In this document: one piece after another, positions 50,174 through 59,139 of the stretch
How the letters are laid out: every line of letters begins with the position of its first letter
Position numbering within the stretch: position 1 is the stretch's first letter
Assembly: GCA_009773565.1 (NCBI GenBank)
Contig: WSXY01000004.1
Location: forward strand, 62,001-126,000
Direction: 5' to 3'
Source: Actinomycetota bacterium
GTDB taxonomy: Bacteria > Actinomycetota > Coriobacteriia > Anaerosomatales > Anaerosomataceae
DNA length: 64,000 nucleotides
Program-made: the position numbers and the translations under genes
The notes under the pieces: model-generated
The model's input: the letters and a program-made list of their open reading frames with translations, nothing else
The model's database searches: none
Told to the model about the DNA's origin: nothing

Positions 50174-51109
50174 ATGCCGCTTAAACCTCGCTCAGATTCG
50201 CTCTCAGGCCTCGCCCGCGTTGCCATTGCCGCGACGACCTGGGGACTGATTCCGGTGTTCGTCCGCCTCGTGCACACGGGCGCGGCCGTCATCGTGTTCT
50301 GGCGCGTCGCGTTCGCGGCGATCTTCGTCACGGTCATCCTCATCGCACGCGGGCGGATCGGCGACTTCTTCAAGCTGCCACGACGGCGGATGTGGGCCAT
50401 CGTCGCGATGGGCATGCTCCTCGCGGTCAACTGGATGCTCTACCTCGGCGCACTCCAGCTCACCAAGGTCGCCATCGCCGTGCTCATCGCGTACTGCGGA
50501 CCGGTCTTCGTGGCGGTGCTCACTCCCATCGTTGCGCACGAGCCATTCGACCGGCGACTCATCGTGCCGCTGCTCCTGGCGCTCGGCGGGATCGTGATAA
50601 TCGTCGGACCGCAGGATCTTGCGCTCGAATCCGGGACGCATCTCCTCGGTGCCGGCCTGGCGCTCGGATCAGCGGTAACCTACTCGCTCCTCATCTTGAA
50701 CGCGAAACGCCTCATCCAGGGCGTGCCCTCAACGGTCTACACCTTTGGCGAGTACCTCGGCTCGCTCGCGCTGCTTCTCCCGATCGTACTGTTCTCCAAG
50801 GGGCCGACCGCGCCGGTCGAGTGGGGAGCGCTGCTCGTGCTTGGCGTGGTCATGACGTCGGCGACAGGATTGCTGTTCCTTTCAGGCCTGCGTCGGGTCC
50901 GCGCGGATCATGCGGCGGTGCTCACGTACGCAGAACCCGTCAGCGCAGTGCTCTTCTCGGCACTCTTCCTGGGTGAACCGATCACGGTCGCGACCGGTAT
51001 CGGCGGCGCACTTGTTGTCGCGGGCGGCGCAATGGTCGCTAGAATGGAACCGCAAGCGGGTATCGAGGCTCCGGGAATCATCCCTGACGAGTTCAACGAA
51101 GAGGTATAG
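50174..51109 (+). CDS. EamA/DMT-family transporter
   Basis: 311 residues with ten hydrophobic segments in two repeats of five, starting ARVAIAATTWGLIPVFVRL and later GAGLALGSAVTYSLLILNAKR and HAAVLTYAEPVSAVLFSALFLGE, the usual EamA signature. Members export small metabolites or amino acids. A TACACT box (50161-50166) ends seven bases before the ATG, so a leaderless transcript is likely. It overlaps no other gene and is followed by pgi after two bases, suggesting one transcript. Confidence 0.9.
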   Translation: MPLKPRSDSLSGLARVAIAATTWGLIPVFVRLVHTGAAVIVFWRVAFAAIFVTVILIARGRIGDFFKLPRRRMWAIVAMGMLLAVNWMLYLGALQLTKVAIAVLIAYCGPVFVAVLTPIVAHEPFDRRLIVPLLLALGGIVIIVGPQDLALESGTHLLGAGLALGSAVTYSLLILNAKRLIQGVPSTVYTFGEYLGSLALLLPIVLFSKGPTAPVEWGALLVLGVVMTSATGLLFLSGLRRVRADHAAVLTYAEPVSAVLFSALFLGEPITVATGIGGALVVAGGAMVARMEPQAGIEAPGIIPDEFNEEV

Positions 51110-51111
51110 CC

Positions 51112-52758
51112 ATGGATGCGCTCAACCGGCTCGTCGAAAGCAACGCCATCTCACGCCTCGCAGAACGCGATGCGAGCCTCTTCACCGATGATATCGATGC
51201 CCGTATCCCGGTCATGCAGCGCTTTGGCTGGACCGACCTCGCCGAGAAGGCGCCCGGTCGTTTCATCCTCCTCGCCAACCTTGCGGATGCGCTCGTCGAA
51301 GAGGGCGCGACTGACGTGGTCCTCCTCGGGATGGGCGGCTCCTCGCTCGCGCCGCTTGTCATGTCGCGCGTTTTCGGGTCGGCGCCGGGAAGGCCGCGGT
51401 TGCATGTGTTCGACACCACCTCCCCGGTGGCGGTGGCAAGCGCCATCGAGACGCTCGATCCGGAAACGACGTTCCTGGTAATCGCGAGTAAGTCCGGAAC
51501 AACCGTCGAGCCGCTCTCGCTCTACGCGATCTTCCGACAGTGGCTTGAAACGGCGTTGTCGAGAACGGTCGCCGGCCGACACTGCATCGTGATCACCGAT
51601 GCCGGCACGCCGCTCGAGAAGCTGCGACAGCGTGACCTGATGCGGATGGCGCTGGGCGCGCCGCCTACGGTCGGCGGTCGTTTCTCGGCGCTCAGCATGT
51701 TCGGCCTTGCGCCGGCCATGCTCATCGGCGTCGACCTTGAGGGACTTATCGCGAGGGCTGCCGCAATGGAGAACGCGTGCCACTTCGCCGCCAGCGAGAA
51801 CCCCGCAGCGCTCCTCGCAGCGTGGATCGTTGAGGCGAACGAGGCGGGCTGTGACAAGCTCACGCTCGTGATGTCGCAGGAGTTCGCATCCTTCGGGCTG
51901 TGGATCGAGCAACTTGTTGCCGAGTCACTCGGAAAGCTGGGCAAGGGCGTCGTGCCGATCATCGAGTACGCAGCGACGCCGCCGAACACGTACGGACCTG
52001 ACCGCGCGATCGTCGTCTTGCGCCTCACGTCCGACAGCCAACTCACCACGTGGTCGCGCGAGATCGCCGCGGCCCATCCGGTCTTCGAGATCACGGCGAC
52101 CGACACCCTCGATCTCGGCGCGGAGTTCGTGCGCTGGGAGTACGCGATCGCCCTCGCCGGGTTCCTTCTCGGCGTGAACCCCTTCGATGAACCGAATGTC
52201 GCCGAAGCCAAGTCCGCGACGAATGCGATTCTCGCGGGCACGGCGAGCGTCCCGTCGGCAGGAGCAGACTACGACGGTACCTGGGTGACGTGGGCCGGCA
52301 GTGCGCCCATGCCCGCACCGAAACCCGCCGATCGGGAGATGGCACTTCGCGACCTGTTCGGAGGCTCACGCGAGGGAGATTACATCGCGATTCTTGCCTA
52401 TCTGACCGACGACGAGACCCTCCTCGCCCCGCTTCACCGGGCGGCAAGCACCCTGTCCGCCGCTACCGGTCGCGCGGTCTGCGTCGAACTCGGGCCACGC
52501 TACCTGCACTCGACCGGGCAGCTCCACAAGGGCGGCCCGAACAGCGGCATCTACCTGCTCGTGACCGCCCGTGATCGGGCGGATATCGAGATTCCGGGTC
52601 AGAAGTTCACGCTCGCGGCACTCAACCGCGCCCAGGCTGAGGGTGACCTCACAACGCTCGCCGCGCACGGCCGCCGCGTCATGCGTGTCGATCTCCCGTC
52701 GTCCGAGCGCGGGGTCGTCACCGCACTCGCAGCGGAGATCGGTCGCGCCACCCTCTAG
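51112..52758 (+). CDS. pgi: glucose-6-phosphate isomerase, Tal-Pgi-type
   Basis: 548 residues. The sugar-isomerase (SIS) fold is clear: DVVLLGMGGSSLAPLVMSRVFG, FLVIASKSGTTVEPLSLY, and FSALSMFGLAPAMLIG. The C-terminal part reads NPFDEPNVAEAKSATNAIL and, near the end, GRAVCVELGPRYLHSTGQLHKGG. It is closer to the isomerase half of fused transaldolase-isomerase proteins than to E. coli Pgi. It interconverts glucose-6-phosphate and fructose-6-phosphate. No transaldolase domain is attached. Confidence 0.9.
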   Translation: MDALNRLVESNAISRLAERDASLFTDDIDARIPVMQRFGWTDLAEKAPGRFILLANLADALVEEGATDVVLLGMGGSSLAPLVMSRVFGSAPGRPRLHVFDTTSPVAVASAIETLDPETTFLVIASKSGTTVEPLSLYAIFRQWLETALSRTVAGRHCIVITDAGTPLEKLRQRDLMRMALGAPPTVGGRFSALSMFGLAPAMLIGVDLEGLIARAAAMENACHFAASENPAALLAAWIVEANEAGCDKLTLVMSQEFASFGLWIEQLVAESLGKLGKGVVPIIEYAATPPNTYGPDRAIVVLRLTSDSQLTTWSREIAAAHPVFEITATDTLDLGAEFVRWEYAIALAGFLLGVNPFDEPNVAEAKSATNAILAGTASVPSAGADYDGTWVTWAGSAPMPAPKPADREMALRDLFGGSREGDYIAILAYLTDDETLLAPLHRAASTLSAATGRAVCVELGPRYLHSTGQLHKGGPNSGIYLLVTARDRADIEIPGQKFTLAALNRAQAEGDLTTLAAHGRRVMRVDLPSSERGVVTALAAEIGRATL

Positions 52759-52772
52759 CGCGCTTAAACGAA

Positions 52773-52808
52773 GGTGGCGGCCCCCGGTGCTCACCGGGAA
52801 CCGCCACC
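52773..52808. terminator. strong bidirectional terminator between pgi and the symporter
   Basis: GGTGGCGG (52773-52780) pairs with CCGCCACC (52801-52808), and inside it CCCGGTG (52783-52789) pairs with CACCGGG (52792-52798). It lies between two convergent genes, where a two-way terminator is expected. Confidence 0.85.
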
Positions 52809-52851
52809 CTATCTCACTCAGGTCCCCTGGGGGTGGGACCTGGCGGGACAC

Positions 52852-54687
52852 CTACTTTGCCTTGGCAAACATGGTTCCGACCTTGTCGAGACCGTGCTGC
52901 TTCTCGTGGCGCTCGTTGGCGGTACCGTGGATACGCATCCAGATCTCGTCAACGTTCTTGGGCAACTGACCATCGATCTTGCTGACAACGTAGATGGTGA
53001 GCAGTCCAAGCGGGAAGGTGAACAACACCGGGAAGGTAAGCGCCCCGAAGAAGCCGAGGATTCCTTCCTTACCGACAACACCAAGCTGCTGGAATATGTT
53101 GAGGAAGATGATCGTGATCGCGCTGAAGAGACCGACGAAGATGCCCGCCGTCGCGCCACGCTCGGTCGTACCCTTCCACCAGATACCAGTCAGGAGCATC
53201 GGTACGAAGGCGCTCGCGCCGACCGAGAACGCCCACGTCACCATCATCGCGATGAGAGCCGGGTACGCCTGGTCAAGCCCGAACTTAGGAATGGCAAGCC
53301 CGATGACCATGGCGAGGAGCGAGAAGCCGAGTACCGACACCTTGCCGACCATGACGCGCTTGGCTTCGCTTGCGTTCGGGTTGATGTACTTCTCGTACAC
53401 GTCGTGACCGACCGCGGAAGCCGCTGCGATGAGCAGACCACCGATGGTGGAGAACATCGCGGCGAAGGCACCGGCTGCCACAACGCCCATGAGCCACTGA
53501 CCGCCGAGGATCGCGCCGAGGGTCGGCATCACCTGGTCGGGCTTAACAAGCATCCCGTGAACTGTCGCCGCAGCCACTGTGCCACCACCGGCGAGATAGT
53601 CCTTGATGAAGCCGATTCCGGCGAGACCGGCGATCGGAGCGAAGATGTAGAAGGTGCCGATGAAGATGAGCACCCAGAACGTGGAGCGCCGTGCAGCTGC
53701 ACCAGAGGGGTTGGTGTAGTACCGGTTGAGAATGTGCGGGAGACCCGCCGTGCCGAGCACGAGCGCGAGCACCATCGAGAACTGGTCAAACGCGTTGTAG
53801 CGGTGTCCGGGCTCTGCGAAGAGCTGGACGCGGAGCTCGTGCAACTTGTTCTTTGAGCCCAATGCGACCGGGATCTTGGCCTTCGGGTCATTCAGTGCGA
53901 CCTTGGCCTCGACCGCCGCGAACTCCTCGGGCGTCATGATCTTCTTGGCCGAATCAAGAGGCGTCTTGCCCGTCTTGGGATCGGCGGTGGTCAGTTCCTT
54001 GGCCGTCATAGCCTTCGTGTTGACGATGGGAGCCTTAGAGGCCTCTGCAAGTGCCTGCGGGTAGTTGAAGCCGTTACCGAATGCGAACACCACGACGAGG
54101 AACATCGCGAACCAGAGCCACCAGAACTGGAAGATCTGGTTGAGCGTCGTGCCCTTCATGCCGCCGACGGCGACGTAGAAGGCCATGATCGCAGTCACGA
54201 CGACGACGCCCGAGGTGTACGGGTCCATGCCGAAGATGCCGCGACCTACGAGGACCGCCCACGTAGTACCCGCACCGAACATCTGCGGCGCCATGTAGAA
54301 GAGCGACGTCAGGAGTACGGCGAGCACGGTGATGAGCCTGATCCGGTTGCTGCCGAAGCGCCCGAAGGCGAAGTCGGCGACCGTGTACTCACCGAAGCGC
54401 CTGAGCGCCGAAGCGAGGAACAGCACGACGACCATGAAGCCGCCGGCAAATCCTGCGGCGTACCAGACGCCGTCAAGACCGGATGCATAGACGGCCCCGG
54501 CAACACCGAGGAACGATGCCGCCGACAGGTAGTCGCCCGAGATCGCCGATGCGTTCGAGAACGAGCCGACCTTGCGGCCGGCGAGATAGAAGTCAGCCGT
54601 GGTACGGGTGAAGCGACGCGAGAAGATCGAGAGCGCGATGGTGAAGAGGATCAGTACGATTACGAGCCCGATAGCTATGGTGTTCAC
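52852..54687 (-). CDS. actP: sodium:solute symporter, acetate permease (ActP)-like
   Basis: 611 residues, about 13 membrane segments, with the SSS signature ASAISGDYLSAASFLGVAGAVYASG and GGWMG-like mid-protein helices (AVGGMKGTTLNQIFQFWWLW). A soluble loop of about 80 residues (TAKELTTADPKTGKTPLDSAK ...) between helices 6 and 7 makes it longer than ActP (549 residues) and is typical of the VC_2705-like symporter group. It pairs with DUF485, whose stop overlaps its start (ATGA). Substrate: acetate or another monocarboxylate (inference). Confidence 0.88.
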   Translation of the reverse strand: MNTIAIGLVIVLILFTIALSIFSRRFTRTTADFYLAGRKVGSFSNASAISGDYLSAASFLGVAGAVYASGLDGVWYAAGFAGGFMVVVLFLASALRRFGEYTVADFAFGRFGSNRIRLITVLAVLLTSLFYMAPQMFGAGTTWAVLVGRGIFGMDPYTSGVVVVTAIMAFYVAVGGMKGTTLNQIFQFWWLWFAMFLVVVFAFGNGFNYPQALAEASKAPIVNTKAMTAKELTTADPKTGKTPLDSAKKIMTPEEFAAVEAKVALNDPKAKIPVALGSKNKLHELRVQLFAEPGHRYNAFDQFSMVLALVLGTAGLPHILNRYYTNPSGAAARRSTFWVLIFIGTFYIFAPIAGLAGIGFIKDYLAGGGTVAAATVHGMLVKPDQVMPTLGAILGGQWLMGVVAAGAFAAMFSTIGGLLIAAASAVGHDVYEKYINPNASEAKRVMVGKVSVLGFSLLAMVIGLAIPKFGLDQAYPALIAMMVTWAFSVGASAFVPMLLTGIWWKGTTERGATAGIFVGLFSAITIIFLNIFQQLGVVGKEGILGFFGALTFPVLFTFPLGLLTIYVVSKIDGQLPKNVDEIWMRIHGTANERHEKQHGLDKVGTMFAKAK

Positions 54688-55052
54688 GATCCCTCACCAC
54701 CTTTCACTGTCGCATTCGCGATGTCGTCGGCCATGTCCATCAAACGATCGTCAAGCTTGTCGGCCTGCTTTGAGTACGTCCAGGCCATGCCCCACAAGAA
54801 GAAGTAGTAGAGCAGCGAGACGAACAGGTAGTTCGCCGTAAAGCCGCCCCAGATCGGCACCGAGTACCAACCCTGCCACCACACCGATGATGCGGGGATG
54901 GCGAGTGTCACTGCGAAGAAGATCGCGCCGTACGTGAACGAGAGCTTGCGCTGAGCACGAAACACCAGGTCGACGCTCTCGATCGTGTCGATATGCTCGC
55001 CATGTTGTATGGAAACGTTGGACGTACTGGCGTTCACCGTCGTATCTCCCAT
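54684..55052 (-). CDS. DUF485 membrane protein, symporter partner
   Basis: 122 residues. Two membrane helices (FTYGAIFFAVTLAIPASSVWW and YLFVSLLYYFFLWGMAWTYS) flanked by soluble ends; the C-terminal part YSKQADKLDDRLMDMADD is characteristic of DUF485. These small proteins are encoded with ActP symporters and likely form part of the complex. The stop overlaps the symporter start by four bases. Confidence 0.88.
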   Translation of the reverse strand: MGDTTVNASTSNVSIQHGEHIDTIESVDLVFRAQRKLSFTYGAIFFAVTLAIPASSVWWQGWYSVPIWGGFTANYLFVSLLYYFFLWGMAWTYSKQADKLDDRLMDMADDIANATVKGGEGS

Positions 55053-55097
55053 GTGTGCACCTCCCTTACTTGATAACGAGCCGGGATCACCGGCGGA

Positions 55098-55592
55098 CTA
55101 ATCGACCTTTACGACGACAACGGGGATCGGCGAGCCCTTGACCACCGTTTCCGCAACACTACCGAGCGCGATTCGCTTGAGACCGGTACGACCGGTATCG
55201 CCGACGACGATCATGTCGGCACCCCACTCCTGGGCTGTCGCGACGATGCGCTTTGCAACACCACCCTTGATGAGCTCGACTTCACACTCAACGCCATTGC
55301 GCTCGCACATCGTCTTCGCGATAACGAGCCCCTTGATCGAAGAGTGAACGCCTTCGTAGACGTCCTCGTTCATGATCTCTTCGGGATACTCGAGCGACTC
55401 AAGACCTGTGTCGACAAAGATGGCCTTGATCTTCGCGCCGAACGTCTTTGCGAGGACGACGGCATACTCCGTTGCGGCAACCGCCGGCTCGGAACCGTCG
55501 GTCGGTACGAGAATCTTGTCGATCTCGTGACAGACCTCCTGGATATCGCCAAGCTTGAGGTCCTCGGCTGAGCCCTTGATGCAGACCTTCAT
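55098..55592 (-). CDS. universal stress protein with cysteine-containing N-terminal extension
   Basis: 164 residues from the ATG at 55592 after AGGAGGAGG. The Usp fold begins only at residue ~25 with KILVPTDGSEPAVAATEYAV, ends with MIVVGDTGRTGLKRIALGSVAETVV, the ATP-binding signature G-x2-G-x9-G-S. The first 24 residues (MKVCIKGSAEDLKLGDIQEVC) are extra and carry two cysteines. It lies upstream of DUF485-actP in the same direction, 45 bases away, and may be co-regulated. Confidence 0.9.
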   Translation of the reverse strand: MKVCIKGSAEDLKLGDIQEVCHEIDKILVPTDGSEPAVAATEYAVVLAKTFGAKIKAIFVDTGLESLEYPEEIMNEDVYEGVHSSIKGLVIAKTMCERNGVECEVELIKGGVAKRIVATAQEWGADMIVVGDTGRTGLKRIALGSVAETVVKGSPIPVVVVKVD

Positions 55593-55825
55593 GCGGTTCA
55601 CCTCCTCCTCATCGGCAGGCACGCGGAATGCTGCCCGTCCGTAAGTAGAAGGTAGACCCGGATAACGAGGGGCGCGATGAACTCGCCGCGTGTGGTCAGC
55701 AGGAGTCGGTCAGAGGGCCGCTAGCGTCCGTGAGCGGTGGTGTGCCTTTCGAGGACCCGTCCTGGCGCCGTTCGCAGTGAGCGAAACGACCGTTCACCGC
55801 CACTTCTGTGTCCGGCCGGCGATTC

Positions 55826-56278
55826 TCACAAGAAGAGCAGACGGGCCTCTCGCCGGTCACCGGTGATCTCGATGATCGCAACGGACGGCCCATACCCACC
55901 ACGCGGTCTGGATGCCGAGCCGGGGTTCACGAAGGTAGCCCCGGCCGACGGGAGGACCCGGGGTATGTGCGTGTGGCCGGAGACAACGAAGGCGACACCG
56001 GCGGGAATACCCGCGCGGAGCTGCCGCTGCAGGTCGTGGACGACGGTGATTCGCGCACCCGCTGCGGTGATCGTCACAAGTCCCGGGAGCGACGAGCACT
56101 CGCCGTGAATATCGGTGTTCCCTGCGACCGCATCGACCGGCGCGATCGCACCGAGCTCGTGCAGGACCGCTGCGGAGCCCACATCTCCGGCGTGGAGTAT
56201 GCGGTCCACGCCTCGAAACGCCTCGTGAACGCGTGCGTCCAGCGATCCGTGCGTGTCCGAGATGACCCCGATGAGCAC
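55826..56278 (-). CDS. metallophosphoesterase, YfcE/MJ0936 type
   Basis: 150 residues. Metal-binding motifs: IGVISDTHGSLD, ILHAGDVGS, AVAGNTDIHG, VVHDL and VVSGHTHIPRV. Members are cytoplasmic phosphodiesterases of unclear natural substrate. It starts four bases after the LytTR regulator stop, as the last gene of the LytS-LytR run. The 230 bases between it and the universal stress gene hold no gene I can support. Confidence 0.9.
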   Translation of the reverse strand: MLIGVISDTHGSLDARVHEAFRGVDRILHAGDVGSAAVLHELGAIAPVDAVAGNTDIHGECSSLPGLVTITAAGARITVVHDLQRQLRAGIPAGVAFVVSGHTHIPRVLPSAGATFVNPGSASRPRGGYGPSVAIIEITGDRREARLLFL

Positions 56279-56282
56279 CGGG

Positions 56283-56996
56283 CTAGAGTCCCAGTGCCCG
56301 CTTCAACGCGGGGACGCGCCGCCGCGATGCGGGAACCTGCGTGGCTGCCTTGTCTTTGAGCGTCAGCAGCATCGTGCCGCCGTACATCGGAACAATCTCT
56401 TTCACCTGTGAGAGGTTCACGACGAATCGGCGATGCACCCGGAAGAAGCCCTGCGCCTCGAGTTTGCCCTCGAGTTGCGCGAGCGAGATGGTGGACAGGT
56501 AGCGCTCCTCGTTCGTGTAGATGTACGAGTAGTCGTCCTTGGCCATCACGTAGAAGATCTCCCCGACCTGGAGAAGAAGCTTCCGACCGCCCTTCTCGAC
56601 AGGGATGCGCTCGATGCGTACCGGCGCTTCCTCGGCGGGCATAAGCCGCTCGATCGCTGTGCGCAGCCGCTCCACCTCGACGGGCTTGACGAGATAGTCG
56701 GTGGCGGCGACCTCGAACGCCTTCACGGCGTGCTCGCTGTGAGCGGTCACGAAGATGATCGCGGGCTGTCGCTCCAGCGTGGTGAGCGCCTCGGCAAGAT
56801 GCATTCCGGAGAGTCCGGGCATGTCGATGTCGAGGAAGATGACGTCGTAGGGAATCGCCTTGATGAGTTGAAGTGCTTCCTGAGCGTTTGAGGCCTCACC
56901 GACCACCTCGATGCCACCGGCGCCGTCGAGCAGGAAGCGCAACTCTGATCGCGCCGGCGCCTCATCATCGACCACGAGCGCTTTAAGCATCGTCAC
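56283..56996 (-). CDS. LytTR-family response regulator
   Basis: 237 residues. A receiver domain (KALVVDDEAPARSELRFLL, DVIFLDIDMPGLSGM with the phosphorylated aspartate, FVTAHSEHAVKAFEVAATDYLVKP) and a LytTR DNA-binding domain (GEIFYVMAKDDYSYIYT, FFRVHRRFVVNLSQVKEI). It is the partner of the LytS-like kinase whose 3' end it overlaps by 14 bases. In other bacteria LytS/LytR pairs control pyruvate and acetate responses or autolysis; here the nearby acetate-type symporter is a candidate target. Confidence 0.93.
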   Translation of the reverse strand: MTMLKALVVDDEAPARSELRFLLDGAGGIEVVGEASNAQEALQLIKAIPYDVIFLDIDMPGLSGMHLAEALTTLERQPAIIFVTAHSEHAVKAFEVAATDYLVKPVEVERLRTAIERLMPAEEAPVRIERIPVEKGGRKLLLQVGEIFYVMAKDDYSYIYTNEERYLSTISLAQLEGKLEAQGFFRVHRRFVVNLSQVKEIVPMYGGTMLLTLKDKAATQVPASRRRVPALKRALGL

Positions 56997-58284
56997 GTTC
57001 GCCGGTTCCCCTCTCAGGCAAGATGAGTGTCGCGGTCACTGTCGTGCCGACACCCTCCTGGCTTGTCACCTCAACGCCGCTTCCCTGGCCGAAGTGACCT
57101 CTGAGCCTATCGTCCACGTTCTTGAGCGCTATGCCTAGTCCCTTGCCGAACCCGACCTCCATGACCCGGCTCAGGCGCTCGGGGGACATGCCGACGCCGT
57201 CGTCGGCCACGGAGACCGTCAACCGGGAATCCTCGACACCAGCTGACACGTCGATGTGAAGCTGGGCATCGGGACGCATCCCGTGCTGCACGCAGTTCTC
57301 GACAAGCGGCTGCAACACGAACGCCGGCACGAGTGCATCAAGTGCTGCGGGGTCGATGTGCTCACGGACGACGATACGATCTCCAAAGCGTGCATGCTCG
57401 AAGATGAGATAGCTCTGCGCGTACTCAAGCTCACGTCGAAGTGGGACGAGTTCCTGATTCTCCTCAAGCGTACGACGATAGAAGCGGGCGAACTCCCTGA
57501 GGAGCTCCCTCGCCCGCGGAGGGTCGGTCCTGATAAGGCTCGCGATGGTGTTGATGGTGTTGAACATGAAGTGAGGGTTGATCTGGGCCTGAAGCGCTTT
57601 GAGCTCCATGCGGCACGCGAGTGCCGTCTGCCGTTCGAGTTCGGAGAGTTCAAGCTGCGTCGAGAGCAAGCGCGCGAGACCCTCGACCATGGTGACCTGG
57701 GTCTCATTGAGAAGGCGTGGTGTGGTGTAGTAGAACTTCAGCGTTCCGACCGGCGCGCCTCGCATCTGGAGCGGCACCACGATCGCGGCGCGCAAAAGGC
57801 ATCCTTCACGCGGGCAGCCGATCTCCTCGCGCGTCGAAAGGATCCTGTGCTCGTTCGTCTCGACTGCCTCCCACGTGCCCCGTGTGAGGATCGGCCCGCC
57901 GACGGCGTGATGATCCTCGCCGAGACCTGCGAAACCAAGGACTTTCTGGGTGTCGGTGATGGCGACTGCTGCTGCTTCGGTCTCGGCAAGCGCAAGGCGG
58001 CACACGGCCTGCGCGGTCTCTTCATCGAGGCCGCGGCGGAGATGGACGAGGCTTCGGTCTGCAATCTCGAGTATCTGGTGTGATTGCAGCGCCTTGAGGT
58101 GGTCAGGCCGCGTCACGAAGCGCGCGACGACCGATCCGACGGCAACCAACACGAGACCGACGACCACCGTCGTGAAGACAAGTCGCGGAATCTCGGTGAC
58201 GAGGGCAGCGGCGGCAACGATGCCGATGATCGAAGTCGCGATCACAAGCACTACGTCGATGACCCATGTTCGCCTACTCGACAC
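56983..58284 (-). CDS. LytS-type sensor histidine kinase with GAF domain
   Basis: 433 residues. Two N-terminal membrane helices (VVLVIATSIIGIVAAAALV, LVFTTVVVGLVLVAVGSVV), a GAF domain (~70-215) that includes two cysteines in EEIGCPREGCLLRAA, then the LytS His-kinase motif QAQINPHFMFNTINTIASLIR with the phosphorylated histidine, and the HATPase domain (ENCVQHGM, VADDGVGMS). The CPREGC pair in the GAF could sense redox or metal. It is coupled to the LytTR regulator. Confidence 0.92.
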   Translation of the reverse strand: MSSRRTWVIDVVLVIATSIIGIVAAAALVTEIPRLVFTTVVVGLVLVAVGSVVARFVTRPDHLKALQSHQILEIADRSLVHLRRGLDEETAQAVCRLALAETEAAAVAITDTQKVLGFAGLGEDHHAVGGPILTRGTWEAVETNEHRILSTREEIGCPREGCLLRAAIVVPLQMRGAPVGTLKFYYTTPRLLNETQVTMVEGLARLLSTQLELSELERQTALACRMELKALQAQINPHFMFNTINTIASLIRTDPPRARELLREFARFYRRTLEENQELVPLRRELEYAQSYLIFEHARFGDRIVVREHIDPAALDALVPAFVLQPLVENCVQHGMRPDAQLHIDVSAGVEDSRLTVSVADDGVGMSPERLSRVMEVGFGKGLGIALKNVDDRLRGHFGQGSGVEVTSQEGVGTTVTATLILPERGTGERDDA

Positions 58285-58290
58285 CGCACC

Positions 58291-59139
58291 TCACGCTCCC
58301 GAGGACACCACATCCGCATCCGGCCCGAAGATCAGGAAGCACGACGCCTCCCGACTCTGCCGAAACCCACGACTCTCATACAGCGCCCGGGAGATGCGGT
58401 TCTCCTCCTGGGTGTAGAGCGTGACGCCACGTACTCCCGCACGAGCAAGATACCCGAGCGCGTCGTCAAGCAACGCCGCCCCGATGCCCCGTTGCCTCGC
58501 TTGAGGCACAACCGCGAGGCGTCCGAGCATGCCTTCGTCGCGGTCAACGGTGCACAGAGTATAGCCGATGACCTCGCCGTCGCACGTCGCCACGACAGCG
58601 CGGTGGTCTTCGAGGAGCGTCGTCAGCGACGGAGCATCGTACCGCCAGAACGGCGTGAAGGACGCCTCGTCAGCGACGAGAAGCGCGTCGAGATCGGCGA
58701 GCCCCGCCAGCCGCAGCGAGATGTCGGGCGCCGGACCGACTTCGCGGGTCTCTCGGGCCACCACCCGCATCGTCACGCCGCGATGGGCGATCCGCATGCC
58801 TGCCGCCTCGTACGGTGCGATGAGCGTCTCGGGCACGAGCGGGCTCAGGAGGTCATCGAAGCCCTGCGTGCGCGCGAGCGACAAGAGTTCTGCGAGGATT
58901 GCGGACATGTGCCTCTCGGCGCACCAGAGGCCCTTCACGGCGAGTAGACCCACATGTTGGCGCCAACGCTCGACAATCGCCGCGTCTCCGGCCTCGCTCA
59001 CCTGAACGCGCCATGGCGCCTCTCGCCAGAATGACTCGAGCGCCTCTCGTGACTCGAAGGTCCGTGCGGCCTTCACTGCGAGCCACACGGCGCCGAGATC
59101 GGCCGCATCGGCGGGTCGCAGCGTGTGTGACCGGCTCAC
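58291..59139 (-). CDS. GNAT-family N-acetyltransferase
   Basis: 282 residues. The C-terminal half is a GNAT domain with the acetyl-CoA site GRLAVVPQARQRGIGAALLDDAL and the ESRGFRQSR ending. The N-terminal half is a second, weaker GNAT-like region (RPADAADLGAVWLAVK, AILAELLSLARTQGFD). The substrate is unknown. It is four bases overlapped with the TauE gene downstream on the same strand (ATGA), so they are coupled. Confidence 0.85.
   Translation of the reverse strand: MSRSHTLRPADAADLGAVWLAVKAARTFESREALESFWREAPWRVQVSEAGDAAIVERWRQHVGLLAVKGLWCAERHMSAILAELLSLARTQGFDDLLSPLVPETLIAPYEAAGMRIAHRGVTMRVVARETREVGPAPDISLRLAGLADLDALLVADEASFTPFWRYDAPSLTTLLEDHRAVVATCDGEVIGYTLCTVDRDEGMLGRLAVVPQARQRGIGAALLDDALGYLARAGVRGVTLYTQEENRISRALYESRGFRQSREASCFLIFGPDADVVSSGA

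Noticed and set aside
55593-55825. Gene or RNA in the 230-base gap
   Set aside because: I see short repeated GTGAGCG-type pieces but no start with a ribosome site and no convincing RNA fold.
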